Positions 35,287 through 44,706 are shown, counted from the stretch's first letter. The stretch: DNA of 64,000 nt from Herpetosiphon llansteffanensis (GCF_003205875.1 NZ_PUBZ01000090.1:1-64000); one strand, 5' to 3'. Program-made: numbers and translations. Notes: generated by a model not told the origin, from the letters alone.

Positions 35287-37524
35287 CTAACGTTCGGGCG
35301 TGCCAAGCGCGCTATGGCCACCGCCGCCGCTGGTATTGTCGATCAAAATTGTGCGTTCGGCCACGACTGGCAAATTCGAGGCAACCGTGATTGTGTGCGA
35401 TTGCAAATTTGGGTCGATCGTATCGAGCAAAACCGAGATTCGACCTGTGCGCGGAATGGTGTATTCAACCACTTGGGTCGTGCCATCGTCCTTGCCAAGC
35501 GTCACGGTGACTTGAGCTGGGCGTTGATTTGGGTTGAGCACCAGCAAAAATTCGGTTGCTGGGTCGGCGGTGCGACCTTCGGCAAAGTGCCACACATAAT
35601 CTGGCTCGGCAGCACCCATACTGTTGGTGGCGCTATTGCCGCCATTAAAATAGCTGGTGCGTTCGGCCACGATTGGCTGGCTTGAGGTCAACATAGTGCC
35701 AACTCCTTGCGGCGAGGGCACAATTTCGCGCATATCCACATCGAGCCGCGCCAAAGCTGGCACTTGATAGCGCCGCGTGAAGGTTGAGCCTTCCTCGGTC
35801 ATAAAGGTGGTGGTAATTGCCGCCGAAACTGGATTTGGATTGAGCAAGGCCAAGGTGGTTACAAACGGATCAAGGGTTGCGCCTTCAGCAAAATACCAGG
35901 TATTTGATGGCGCAATCGCCCCTTTGGTCAAAAATCCACCGCCCTTGGTTGGCCCAACCAACACCGTGCGTTCAGCTGCAATCGGGGCAGTTGCCGCGAC
36001 GCGCAAGCCAAAAGCTTTGGGATTGTTGTTGCTCAAATCGACTTGGGTGCGGGTAAATGGTGGCAACAACACTTGGCGTGTGCTGGTAATGCCATCGGTT
36101 GGCATAATCAGCAAATTCGCCACAACTTCGCTTGGCTGTGGATTGTAGAGCGACAGCAAGCTCGTGCGATCGTTGGTGCCATCGCCTTCAGCAAAATACC
36201 AGGTGCGGCTCCAACGGCTAATGCCCGATTCGCCGAGGGCATCGTTGGCAAACAACATGGTGCGATCGCCAACGATTGCTTGGTTTGAACTGACTTCGAT
36301 TGGCAAATTGAAGGTATCGCTGAAAATTTCGTTGGCGATAATATTCACCCGTTGGCCTGGCTGAATTTCGTATTCGCGGCGTACAGCATTGGTTTGGCCG
36401 GGCAAGAAGGTGACGATGGTGCGCGCAACTTGGTTTGATGGATTGAACAGCATAATCCGCTCGTTGTAATCGCGGGTGTTGCTTTCAACAAAGGTCAAAC
36501 GCTTGCGCACAGTCAGTTGATCGGCAGTGCGCCGAATCGATTCAGCTTGCTCAACATCCAAGCCGCCCAGCACGGTCAACGTTTGGGGCAAACGATAGGC
36601 TTCGCTAATCCAAGCGATAATTTGACCCAAGCCAGTGCGTGCTGCATCGGTTAATTCGCCAAGCAAGGCCAAGCGAATTGTGCCATTGCTGGCAGGAAAT
36701 CCGTTGCGTCCAGCATAGACATTGCCAGCTTGATCGACCACAAATTGATAGGGCAGATCGGCTGCACCTTCTGCTTGAGCAGCTGCTTGCAAAGCCCGCA
36801 ACATGGTCGGCGGATCAGCTTGGTTATTGAGTGGCAAACTAACTAATTCGATGCGGCGTGGGCGTGAGGGTAACAGATTGGGAATACCTGGCAATGCGCC
36901 CCAGCTGGTGCGACTAATTACTTGTGGCGGGCGGGTGAAGGTTGTGCCACCAAAGGCAGCAGGCGCACGATTGAGTTGGTCGGTCAGGTTCGGGCCATTG
37001 CTGGTGTCGATAAAGCGCCAAGCGATGGCTTGCAAACTTGGTGCAGCAGGTTGGCTTGTACTTGTAAAATCAACCTGATATTGCAGCCAGCGTGAACCGG
37101 CCTCGACCCCAATTGGCCCAAGCAATTGCTCGCCTTCGGCCAAAATTTGGGCTACATTCAGGGTTTGCCATTCGCGCCATTCGGTGCCATTGGCGCTGGT
37201 GCGCAGCTTGAGGCTGAGGCTGGTGCCAACCGGCAAATCAAAATTCCAATGCGCTGAAACTGCATTCCAAACAAATGGAACCTCATGGGCAACCGATGTG
37301 AAAGTACCCTGCGTTGCAGTTTGATCGAGCCGCAACTCGCCATCGCTATTATTGGTTACTAACAAGCCTTCGAGCGTGCCAGCCTGCCAATCGGCGACCG
37401 ATGTTTGGGCAAAGGTGGCAGTTTGCACCTTGCTCGCGGGGCTGGTTTGGGCATTCGCCCGCCAAGCCACGCCGCTGAGCACCAGCGATAATCCAACTGC
37501 TGCCATGAAAAACGTACGGCGCAT
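35287..37524 (-). CDS. Secreted protein with inactive PGRP/amidase-like domain and repeated WYFAEG modules
   Basis: Protein of 745 residues with a signal peptide (AAVGLSLVLSGVAWRANAQ). Residues 30-170 are a beta-sandwich-like region. Residues 200-330 resemble N-acetylmuramoyl-L-alanine amidase/PGRP (SRTSWGALPG, LPYQFVVDQAGNVYAGRNG), but the zinc ligands are gone: HHT is replaced by LVSLP, the YHF position reads YQF, and the third histidine is LGG. From about 350 there are four repeats of about 100 residues with a W(Y/H)FAEG core (TWYFAEGDGTNDRTSLLSLY, TWYFAEGATLDP, VWHFAEGRTADP) and a repeated 'pivAERT' end (e.g. PIAAERTVLV, PVVAERTILI). It probably binds rather than cuts wall glycan. It stands alone between terminators. 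Confidence 0.75.
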   Translation of the reverse strand: MRRTFFMAAVGLSLVLSGVAWRANAQTSPASKVQTATFAQTSVADWQAGTLEGLLVTNNSDGELRLDQTATQGTFTSVAHEVPFVWNAVSAHWNFDLPVGTSLSLKLRTSANGTEWREWQTLNVAQILAEGEQLLGPIGVEAGSRWLQYQVDFTSTSQPAAPSLQAIAWRFIDTSNGPNLTDQLNRAPAAFGGTTFTRPPQVISRTSWGALPGIPNLLPSRPRRIELVSLPLNNQADPPTMLRALQAAAQAEGAADLPYQFVVDQAGNVYAGRNGFPASNGTIRLALLGELTDAARTGLGQIIAWISEAYRLPQTLTVLGGLDVEQAESIRRTADQLTVRKRLTFVESNTRDYNERIMLFNPSNQVARTIVTFLPGQTNAVRREYEIQPGQRVNIIANEIFSDTFNLPIEVSSNQAIVGDRTMLFANDALGESGISRWSRTWYFAEGDGTNDRTSLLSLYNPQPSEVVANLLIMPTDGITSTRQVLLPPFTRTQVDLSNNNPKAFGLRVAATAPIAAERTVLVGPTKGGGFLTKGAIAPSNTWYFAEGATLDPFVTTLALLNPNPVSAAITTTFMTEEGSTFTRRYQVPALARLDVDMREIVPSPQGVGTMLTSSQPIVAERTSYFNGGNSATNSMGAAEPDYVWHFAEGRTADPATEFLLVLNPNQRPAQVTVTLGKDDGTTQVVEYTIPRTGRISVLLDTIDPNLQSHTITVASNLPVVAERTILIDNTSGGGGHSALGTPER

Positions 37525-37544
37525 AGGTACCTCGTCGATACAGG

Positions 37545-37612
37545 AAAATTAAGGACTATAGGCTATAGGCACAGTTACAAGCTGCAACTGTGGCCTATAG
37601 CCCTTAATTTTT
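37545..37612 (-). terminator. Long hairpin after the lipoprotein hydrolase gene
   Basis: An inverted repeat running from aaaattaagg to ccttaattttt, with an inner stem ggcacagtt / aactgtggcc, lies 18 bases after the stop at 37630 on the minus strand. The ends give A and T tracts on both sides. Part of it is made of the 'ctataggctataggc' repeat module. Confidence 0.7.
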
Positions 37613-37629
37613 GATGATAGAGAACTTAA

Positions 37630-39672
37630 TTAATCAAGCCACTCTGGGTCGTAATAGTTGGCAGCATTCCAGAGAATCCAACCATAGGTGCCTTCGACCT
37701 CGGCGACAGCTTGCATTTGAGCGCGAACTTCGGTGCGCCCATATTCAGTGACTGGGTTGAGCCAGGTTGCGGTAAAGGCTTGCAGCCAAGGCCGTTGGAC
37801 TGCATATTTGCCTTCCATGCGCTTTTGGCCCTTCTCGATGCTATCTTTAACGATCTCGTAGGGGTGAGCATCGGCGTTATCGAAGCCCAACTCATTGCGA
37901 TCGTAGTGCGAAGGATACACCATTGCACAGACATAATCGGTGTGATCGGCCATAATTTCAAGGCTTTGGCCAATTTCCCACATGTTGCGCCACGTTGCAT
38001 AGCCAAACACGTCGATTGAGAAGAACGCGCCTGCGCCGTTGATGTCGCCGTGGGCACGCTTGAGCACATCGCCAATCGCTTCGTACATCACTTCAGGATT
38101 ATTTTCTGGATCGATCGGTTGTGAGAACACCAAATTGCTGGTGCTGCCATCCGATGGGAAGCGAATATAATCGAATTGTACTTCATCAAAGCCATAATCG
38201 GCAATTTCTTTGGCAACGCCAACATTATACTCGGTGACGTTCTGGTTGAATGGATCGAGCCACTTCAGCCCGCCATCGTCTTCCCATACGTCGCCAGTGA
38301 CGCGGCTTTGGGCAGCCCATTCAGGGTGGGCATCGGCTAAGCTATTATCGCGCATCACCGCCATACGGCCAATCATGTAGATATTGCGTTTGCGGGCTTC
38401 GGATACGATCCATTCCATATCCAAATAATCAACCGCAGTATCTGCTTCAATCACCAATGGATTTTTGGAAATATAGCCAACCATGCCAACTTCGCCAGCA
38501 ATATCGAGCTTGATGTCAAGCACAATCGCATTAACTTCGGTTTGATCAACCAGATCAAACAATTCGGTTAATGCAGATTTCGATGAGCCAGTTGCGGCGG
38601 TAATATAAATTGCTTTGGCAACAAATTCTTCTGCTTCGAGATCAGCGGTGAATTTGCCATCGCTGAGCGCCGTCCATGCCTTGCGATAGCCAGGCGAGAG
38701 CACCTGAATTTGGGCATTTTCGGGAACGCCGGTTAATTCATAGGTTCCATCGGGCTTGAGCCGCGTCATAGTAACTGCCGTGCCAGTGTAGGGGTAGGTT
38801 TCGTCGGCCCCTTCAAATGGCTTGACCATTGCGATGACCGTGCCCTTGGTAAGCGGCTTGCCAGTTTCGCTATTGACGACCGAGCCGCGTACCGTCGAAG
38901 GTCGCAAGACAACATCCAACGAGGCTGCTTGCGGCAATTCCAAGGTTTGGCTGCTGTAATCGGTGGCGCTAAACACCACTGGCGCATTCAAATCGATATT
39001 GCGCACGGTGTAGCGGCCTTCTGCATCGCTTTGGGCCGTGGCATTGCCAACTTGCACGGTGGCTCCACTAACAGGTTTTTGGCTATATTTATCGCTGATA
39101 ATGCCGGTTAGGCTGGTTGGGCGTAACGACACATCATAGCTGGTTTGTTTTTCGAGGGTGGCGGTGGCGCTGGTGTAATCGGTCGCCGCAATCACAACGT
39201 CGGCTTTTTCATCGACGTTGGTCAATTTGTAGCGGCCATCAGGGCCACTGGTGGCTTGGCTGCTACCAGCTTTGACCGTCACGCCAGCGACAGGTTGTTG
39301 TGAGTATTGATCGAGCACAACCCCGCTAATCGTATTGGGCCGAATCGTCAGATTGACTTCTACCGGCGTTTGCTCGTTGACTGGGGTTTTATCGGCCAAA
39401 CTAAGCGTGGCTGAGCTATAATCGCTGGCTTGAACCAATAACGAATTGGTGGTTTCCCATTCATTAATCGTCCATTTGCCAGCATCATCAGTCGTCGCGC
39501 TTGCTTCGCCAACTTGAACGGTTACTCCAGCAACGGGCTTTTGGGTATAGCTATCTGTTACAATTCCCGTCAGTGGCGGATTGCTGCTGCCACAGGCGGC
39601 AAGGACCAACGCAACAGCGCCAAACAGACCTGCTGTTAGGCGGCGCTTGGTTTGACTCACAAAATACATCAC
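37630..39672 (-). CDS. Lipoprotein: four carboxypeptidase-regulatory-like repeats plus DUF4015-type putative glycosidase
   Basis: Protein of 680 residues with a lipoprotein signal (LFGAVALVLAAC, lipobox LAAC). Four Ig-like repeats of about 75 residues each open with 'LTGIVTDSYTQKPVAGVTVQV' type sequence, a CarboxypepD_reg pattern. The C-terminal half (AKAIYITAATGSSKSALTEL to the end) is the TIM-barrel of the DUF4015 putative glycoside hydrolase group: NAIVLDIKLD, IYMIGRMAVMRD, GFDEVQFDYIRFPSDG, ADHTDYVCAMVYPSHY, GWILWNAANYY. Conserved acidic residues in DIKLD, EVQFDYIRFP and YVCAMVYPS are probable active-site positions. It is likely to be anchored outside the cell and act on a polysaccharide. 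The substrate is not known. Confidence 0.82.
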   Translation of the reverse strand: MMYFVSQTKRRLTAGLFGAVALVLAACGSSNPPLTGIVTDSYTQKPVAGVTVQVGEASATTDDAGKWTINEWETTNSLLVQASDYSSATLSLADKTPVNEQTPVEVNLTIRPNTISGVVLDQYSQQPVAGVTVKAGSSQATSGPDGRYKLTNVDEKADVVIAATDYTSATATLEKQTSYDVSLRPTSLTGIISDKYSQKPVSGATVQVGNATAQSDAEGRYTVRNIDLNAPVVFSATDYSSQTLELPQAASLDVVLRPSTVRGSVVNSETGKPLTKGTVIAMVKPFEGADETYPYTGTAVTMTRLKPDGTYELTGVPENAQIQVLSPGYRKAWTALSDGKFTADLEAEEFVAKAIYITAATGSSKSALTELFDLVDQTEVNAIVLDIKLDIAGEVGMVGYISKNPLVIEADTAVDYLDMEWIVSEARKRNIYMIGRMAVMRDNSLADAHPEWAAQSRVTGDVWEDDGGLKWLDPFNQNVTEYNVGVAKEIADYGFDEVQFDYIRFPSDGSTSNLVFSQPIDPENNPEVMYEAIGDVLKRAHGDINGAGAFFSIDVFGYATWRNMWEIGQSLEIMADHTDYVCAMVYPSHYDRNELGFDNADAHPYEIVKDSIEKGQKRMEGKYAVQRPWLQAFTATWLNPVTEYGRTEVRAQMQAVAEVEGTYGWILWNAANYYDPEWLD

Positions 39673-39747
39673 TTCTGACCTTCCTAAGCTTGTGGTGGGT
39701 GTCGGTTTAGACGGCGGTAATCATACGTTGCCCATCATTGCCTGTCA

Positions 39748-39789
39748 AGAAAAAACGCCCGACTGTTGAGGCAGTTCGAGCGTTTTTTT
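39748..39789. terminator. Bidirectional terminator after the KimA-like gene
   Basis: AAAAAACGCcCGA-CTG ... CAG-TTCG-aGCGTTTTTT forms a long imperfect stem with A tract before and T tract after, 19 bases past the minus-strand stop at 39808. Confidence 0.85.
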
Positions 39790-39807
39790 GATTAAGAGTT
39801 GCTAAGT

Positions 39808-41691
39808 TTAACGTTCAAGATGATACGGCACGCTAATGACGATTTTATTGCGCCGGAATAACAGCGCGCCTTTCAAGAAGAAGGCTGTTTGATTATGCAA
39901 GGCATATTCCCAAATTCGCGCCGGAATAAATTCAGGCAAGATGATCGTCAGAATGTCATCATGGCGCTCAGCTTCAATGCGGTCAACGTAGCGTAAAATT
40001 GGGCGTAATAGTGAACGATATTTAGATATTTCCACATCTAAGGTCACATCTGGTTCCCAGTGCTGCCAACGCTCTTGCAAGCGGGCAGTTTTTTCGTGCT
40101 CATGCTCAAATTCAATATATAAGGCGCGAACTTTGCCTGGTGCAATCGATTTGGCATATTCGAGAGCTTTTACTGTACCGCGATGCAATGATGAAACCAG
40201 CACAATCACATTATTTTCTAAAGCAACTGGTTTGCTAAACCCTTCCAAGGAAAGTTGTTTTGCCACACCTTTATAGTGGCGATTGATTGCTTTAAAGAAC
40301 AACACTAAGATCGGAATACAAAGTACAACCAGCCATGCGCCTTCTTTAAATTTGGTCGTGCCATTGATAATTAACACGATTCCCGTGGCGATTGCGCCAA
40401 CAAAATTAACCACTAAATTAAGTTGCCAGCCTTTGCTCTTGATGCGCAGCCAGCGCAACACCATGCCCGATTGCGAGAGCGTGAACGAAAGGAACACCCC
40501 AACCGCATACAAGGGAATCAAATTGGTGACTGAGCCATCGAAGCCAATCACCAACAGCGCTGCCGCTACCGAAAGAAAAATAACCCCATTTGAAAAGACT
40601 AGGCGGTCGCCCAACGATGAGAATTGACGCGGCAAAAAGCCATCGCGGGCCAGCAACGACATCAAACGGGGAAAATCGGCGTAGCTCGTATTGGCGGCAA
40701 CCAGCAAAATCGCTGCCGTCGAGATCTGCAGCATGCCATGCATGACCTTTGGAAAGCCCGTTTCTGTGCCAGTGGTGCGGCCCCAAATACCGCGCCCAAT
40801 TTGCGAAATCACGGTTTCATTGAATTGTGGGCGTGCTCCATATTTATGCGCAAACCAGGTAATGCCAGCAAACATCACCAAGAGCAAACCAGCCATCCAT
40901 ACCATAGTAACGCGGGCATTGTGCGGTTCTGGCTTGCGAAAGGCTGGCACGCCATTCGAGATCGCCTCAACGCCAGTTAGGGCCGAGCAACCAGAGGCAA
41001 ACGCGCCCATCAGCAAGAACGCGGTTATGCCTTCGTTGCCCAATGGCGAGAAGCTTTGTTCATGCGGCCCCATCAGGCTATCCGAAAGCATCAACGGCTG
41101 AATCGTGCCAGTCAGTTGTTTATAGAAGCCATAGCCAAGCGTCAACAGAATAATCGTGACAAAAAAGTAGGTTGGCAGCGAGAAAATCGCCCCCGATTCA
41201 CGAATACCGCGCAAATTGGCCAGCGTCAGCAACACAATCCCAATGATACAAATTTCAATTCGATACTCGCGCAGTGGCTCAACCAACGAGATCAACTGCG
41301 AAACGCCAGATGAAATCGATACTGCGACGGTCAGAATATAATCAATTAATAATGCGCCACCAGCGATTAATCCCGCCAATGTGCCTAGATTATCCGACGC
41401 AACGATATACGAGCCGCCACCACTGGGATAGGCGGTGATGGTTTGGCGATAGGAAATGGTGACGATCATCAGCAAGACAGCGATGCCAATGCCCAACCAC
41501 AGCGATGTGCTAAATGCAATCACGCCAGCTGGTACAAGGTGAACCAACATTTCTTCGGTGGCATAGGCCACCGATGAGAGCGCATCAGATGAAAAGACTG
41601 CCAGCGCGGTTTTTTTATCCAGCCGCTCATGCGATTGGGCAGCAGTTTCCAACGGATTCCCCACTAAAACCCGCTTTAATTGCGTCAACAT
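39808..41691 (-). CDS. KimA-like APC-superfamily potassium transporter, copy 1
   Basis: Membrane protein of 627 residues. The N-terminus SHERLDKKTALAVFSSDALSSVAYATEEML matches the KimA (YdaO) group, high-affinity potassium/proton importers of the APC superfamily. About 12 transmembrane helices follow (residues 30-480), including YPSGGGSYIVASDNLGTLAG and GCSALTGVEAISNGVPAF. The last 140 residues (VIVLVSSLHRGTVKALEYAKSI to PYHLER) form a soluble universal-stress-like domain, in KimA the cytoplasmic regulatory part. The second copy lies upstream at 42118. The gene has its own consensus promoter 350 bases upstream and a 275-base leader after a short terminated segment. Potassium specificity is inferred from family only. 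Confidence 0.83.
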   Translation of the reverse strand: MLTQLKRVLVGNPLETAAQSHERLDKKTALAVFSSDALSSVAYATEEMLVHLVPAGVIAFSTSLWLGIGIAVLLMIVTISYRQTITAYPSGGGSYIVASDNLGTLAGLIAGGALLIDYILTVAVSISSGVSQLISLVEPLREYRIEICIIGIVLLTLANLRGIRESGAIFSLPTYFFVTIILLTLGYGFYKQLTGTIQPLMLSDSLMGPHEQSFSPLGNEGITAFLLMGAFASGCSALTGVEAISNGVPAFRKPEPHNARVTMVWMAGLLLVMFAGITWFAHKYGARPQFNETVISQIGRGIWGRTTGTETGFPKVMHGMLQISTAAILLVAANTSYADFPRLMSLLARDGFLPRQFSSLGDRLVFSNGVIFLSVAAALLVIGFDGSVTNLIPLYAVGVFLSFTLSQSGMVLRWLRIKSKGWQLNLVVNFVGAIATGIVLIINGTTKFKEGAWLVVLCIPILVLFFKAINRHYKGVAKQLSLEGFSKPVALENNVIVLVSSLHRGTVKALEYAKSIAPGKVRALYIEFEHEHEKTARLQERWQHWEPDVTLDVEISKYRSLLRPILRYVDRIEAERHDDILTIILPEFIPARIWEYALHNQTAFFLKGALLFRRNKIVISVPYHLER

Positions 41692-41969
41692 GGAAAAACT
41701 CCTTGGCGTTTCCTCAACCTGAGGTTTGTTATTTCATTAAATATGAACAAATGTTCTATATCAAGGGTCGCAATTAAGCAGACTCAAGCAGGAGATCGAT
41801 CAATCTAGCTTAAGGAAGCGCTTAGTTGGAGCGTGATTGTTGCAGGGTTGGTTTAGGCTTGTGGGGGAGAATGGGGTGAGTGCCGTGCTTGTTGTGAACA
41901 ATACGGTAAGCCGACATTGGTTAAGTTGGTTTGGTGTAGCTGAAAACGCATACCCGTTTCCGTTTGCAT

Positions 41970-42048
41970 AAAAAAACCGCCAAATACACTATAGCTATGT
42001 CGGCGGCGAACATAGGCTTGATTATAGTACGTTCGCGGTTTTTGTCAA
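41970..42048 (-). promoter_or_regulatory. Consensus promoter with terminator-ended 45-base leader upstream of KimA-like gene
   Basis: On the minus strand TTGACA (42048-42043) and TATAAT (42026-42021) are separated by 16 bases, the best sigma-70 promoter of the window. About 7 bases further, the transcript would form TATGT/ACATA (42014-41996), then a second hairpin CCGCC ... GGCGG (42006-42002 with 41981-41977) followed by seven T residues (41976-41970). The two hairpins overlap and cannot form together. This is either a 45-base small RNA or an attenuator for the transporter. The rest of 41692-41969 has no gene; a GAAC-N4-GTTC palindrome is at 41745-41756. Confidence 0.65.
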
Positions 42049-42076
42049 TGAGATTTGTTAACGAATATGAACTAGC

Positions 42077-42112
42077 AATAAGCGGGCTTGATTCAGTTCA
42101 AGCCCGCTTATT
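42077..42112 (-). terminator. Terminator after second KimA-like gene
   Basis: A perfect 15-bp stem (aataagcgggcttga / tcaagcccgcttatt, 42077-42091 and 42097-42111) lies just past the minus-strand stop at 42118. It would work in either direction. Confidence 0.85.
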
Positions 42113-42117
42113 AAGCG

Positions 42118-44076
42118 TTATGCAGAATGTTTGACTACAATATCTTCAGGGCTACCAGGCAGCGCATGCAAGTGATATGGCACGCTAATCACCACCACAT
42201 CTTCATATTTGCGCAATGCCAGCAACAGCATCACGGCTGTTTGGTTGTGCAGCGCCTTGGCAAGCGTCGAATCGGGCACAAACTCTGGAATAACCACCGT
42301 GATCAGATCGCTTGGAAACTCTTTGCTATTAACTTGGTCGACATAATCAACCAGTGGCGTGAGATAATCGCGGTAGTCGGTGTGCAAGAAGACCAATTTG
42401 GCCTTGCCTAACACCTCATCCCATTGTTCCCAGCGTTTGCGAGTTTTGGCTTCTTCTTCGTCGCTACCAACCACCTGCACCACCCGCACATCGTCGGTCA
42501 GTTTCAAAGCATATTTGATGGCGCGCAACGAGCCACGGTGAATGCTGCCAACTGGCACAATCGCCACATCAGCAGGCGAGCGCAAATCGCTTGGTTGCAG
42601 ACCAGTCAAACTCAAATTGGTCGCAACATGGTCATAATGCTTCTTGATCGTGCGGAACAACAGCATAATCAAGGGCAAAGCCAAAATAATCAGCCATGCG
42701 CCTTCGGTAAATTTGGTGACGGTCAACACCACCAAAACCACTGCCGTCAAACCAACCCCAATCATACTTGGAATGCGTTTGAGCTTGTAGTTTGGCTCGT
42801 AGTGCAAGGTCGTGATGCCCGTATTCAGGCTTTCGCCTGGTTTGAGTTTGGCAACCTTGCGCCACATCACAATCATGCCTGCTTGCGAAAGCGTAAACGA
42901 GAGGAACACGCCGATTGCATACAATGGCAACAGATGATGTTCTTCGCCACCGAACACTGCCAGCAAGACCGACGACAGGAAGGCCAGCGCGATCACACCT
43001 GAGCTATAGACCAAGCGGCTGCCCAAGCGCGAAAGCCAGCGTGGTAAGAAGCCGTCATTCGATAAAAACGCGGCGATCCGTGGGAAGTCGGCATAGGCGG
43101 TGTTGGCTGCTAGGATCAAAATAAACATTGTAGTAAATTGAACCCAGTAGTAGAGAAAACCGCTGCCAACAACCGTACGAGTCATCTGCGAAAGCACGCT
43201 CTCGCCGCCTTCGTGCAAAATCGTAATTGGAATATGGGTGGCAATAAAGCTAATCCCGATGAACAAGGTCATGGCCATAATTGCCATCGCGCGCATCGTG
43301 ATGATTGCATTTTTAGGGGCGGGATTTTTGAAAGCTTGCACCCCGTCGCTGATCGCTTCAATCCCAGTCAAGGCAGTACACCCGCCAGCAAAGGCCCGTA
43401 GCACCAGCCAAATAAAGCCGAAGTTATCGAGGCCTGAGCGTGCAGCTTCATCGGTGGCAACACTGCGTGGTGGCAATGGCTCGCCAAAAATGCCAAAGTA
43501 GCGTGCCATGCCAACCGCCAGCACCAGAAAGACCCCAATCACGAAGGCATAGGTGGGGATGGCAAAGATTGTGCCGCTTTCGCGCAAACCGCGCAAATTG
43601 AGCCATGTAATTAACAGAATAATCCCAATTCCAATTAACACGCGGTGTTCATGGAAAAAGGCAACATCGGGAAAGGCCGAAGAAATTGCTTTGACCCCTG
43701 CCGAAACCGAAACCGCCACTGTTAGCACATAATCACTAAGAATCGAAGCACCTGCCAACCATGAAGCTGTGCGACCGAGGTTATCCTTACTGACCATATA
43801 TGCGCCACCGCCCATCGGGTAGTGGTGGATGGTTTGGTTGTAGCTCAGTACCACCAACAGCACCAAGGCTGCAATCCCGATCGCAATCGGTAAGGTATAA
43901 CTCAAGGCAGCGGCGCTGATCAAAATCAACACCCGCATAATTGCTTCGGTGGCATAGGCATTGGAGCTAATTGGGTCGGATGCAAAGACTGCCAATCCGC
44001 GAATGTTGTCGAGCCGTTCGTGATGGGCACTACTGCTGGGGAACGGCTTCCCGATGAGTAGCTGTTTGATGTTCAT
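42118..44076 (-). CDS. KimA-like APC-superfamily potassium transporter, copy 2
   Basis: Membrane protein of 652 residues, a diverged paralogue of the gene at 39808 (same order of blocks: RLDNIRGLAVFASDPISSNAYATEAIM, YPMGGGAYMVSKDNLGRTAS, GCTALTGIEAISDGVQAF). It has 12 predicted helices and a C-terminal soluble region (VAIVPVGSIHRGSLRAIKYALK to VISVPYHLHALPG). The start is ATG 44076, with AAGGA seven bases upstream; the frame to 44115 is not conserved. Having two copies suggests different affinity or regulation, as in other bacteria with several potassium importers. A hairpin at 44137-44175 may terminate the preceding genes or attenuate this one. Confidence 0.83.
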   Translation of the reverse strand: MNIKQLLIGKPFPSSSAHHERLDNIRGLAVFASDPISSNAYATEAIMRVLILISAAALSYTLPIAIGIAALVLLVVLSYNQTIHHYPMGGGAYMVSKDNLGRTASWLAGASILSDYVLTVAVSVSAGVKAISSAFPDVAFFHEHRVLIGIGIILLITWLNLRGLRESGTIFAIPTYAFVIGVFLVLAVGMARYFGIFGEPLPPRSVATDEAARSGLDNFGFIWLVLRAFAGGCTALTGIEAISDGVQAFKNPAPKNAIITMRAMAIMAMTLFIGISFIATHIPITILHEGGESVLSQMTRTVVGSGFLYYWVQFTTMFILILAANTAYADFPRIAAFLSNDGFLPRWLSRLGSRLVYSSGVIALAFLSSVLLAVFGGEEHHLLPLYAIGVFLSFTLSQAGMIVMWRKVAKLKPGESLNTGITTLHYEPNYKLKRIPSMIGVGLTAVVLVVLTVTKFTEGAWLIILALPLIMLLFRTIKKHYDHVATNLSLTGLQPSDLRSPADVAIVPVGSIHRGSLRAIKYALKLTDDVRVVQVVGSDEEEAKTRKRWEQWDEVLGKAKLVFLHTDYRDYLTPLVDYVDQVNSKEFPSDLITVVIPEFVPDSTLAKALHNQTAVMLLLALRKYEDVVVISVPYHLHALPGSPEDIVVKHSA

Positions 44077-44136
44077 GGTTGATGTCCTTTCAAAGTGGGT
44101 TGACAGCCCTACCACTTCGTTGATGTGCTCTAAAAT

Positions 44137-44175
44137 GCGCCACTGGTTTTGCCAGTTGCGGCAAAACTGTGACGC
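44137..44175 (-). terminator. Long hairpin between DUF456 gene and KimA-like copy 2
   Basis: gcgccactggttttgcc (44137-44153) pairs with ggcaaaactgtgacgc (44160-44175) over about 16 positions with one mismatch and one bulge. The minus strand then reads ATTTTAG. It lies 48 bases after the DUF456 stop and 60 bases before the transporter start. Confidence 0.65.
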
Positions 44176-44223
44176 ATTCTTCTGTCAGCGTTAGACTATA
44201 CGTTGGTTTTCGCGTAGGGTTGC

Positions 44224-44703
44224 TTAACCAGTTATCACGCGCACCAAAAAGATCGTAACCATTACGAGGCCAAGTGAAACCTGTATTGCAATGCTTACGA
44301 GCCAATTTTTGATGGTACGCCATGAAACATCAAGCACGAATTTACCATCGCGCCAGCGTTGCCACTCTGGCAATAATGCCCCTATGATCGAACCAATCAA
44401 CATGCCTGGAATGTTCAGGATGAATAGGCCAATAATACCACCAATCATACTAAAGATGGTAGCCCAAATTGAGGCCCCGCCACGGCGCTGGCCGAGCGCT
44501 CCAACCCAAATATCACTGGTCATGGCAATCAGCGCAATTACGCCTAAAATAGCCAAGGTTCCCCAACCAACCACAACAAATTCGGTCATGGAAGCATAAA
44601 GCAACGCCCCCAGCCAAATTAGAGCTGCGCCCGGCAAGATTGGCAAAATAACTACGCTGACCAAGCCCAAAAACATAATCAACAATGCAAGTGCTAGTTC
44701 CAA
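44224..44703 (-). CDS. DUF456 family membrane protein
   Basis: Protein of 159 residues with about five transmembrane segments. The central block FSMIGGIIGLFILNIPGMLIGSIIGALLPE is the glycine-rich repeat of DUF456 (YqgC-like) proteins, with the earlier ILPILPGAALIWLGALLYA typical of the family's first half. The function of the family is unknown. It starts 3 bases after the end of the subtilase-FHA gene and is therefore probably co-expressed with it. Confidence 0.8.
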   Translation of the reverse strand: MELALALLIMFLGLVSVVILPILPGAALIWLGALLYASMTEFVVVGWGTLAILGVIALIAMTSDIWVGALGQRRGGASIWATIFSMIGGIIGLFILNIPGMLIGSIIGALLPEWQRWRDGKFVLDVSWRTIKNWLVSIAIQVSLGLVMVTIFLVRVITG

Positions 44704-44706
44704 ATT

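Noticed and set aside
37545-37612. Small RNA or riboswitch between the two secreted-protein genes
   Set aside because: The long inverted repeat with A and T tracts and its position after a stop codon are adequately explained as a terminator partly built from the ctatagg repeat module.
41745-41756. GAAC-N4-GTTC palindrome as a LexA/SOS box upstream of the KimA-like gene
   Set aside because: It fits the Gram-positive SOS pattern, but nothing in the neighbouring gene suggests DNA-damage control, and a 12-base match can arise by chance. It is kept only as a note.
41692-42020. c-di-AMP (ydaO) riboswitch, expected for KimA genes
   Set aside because: I could not find the conserved purine-rich core and junction motifs of that riboswitch in either transporter leader.
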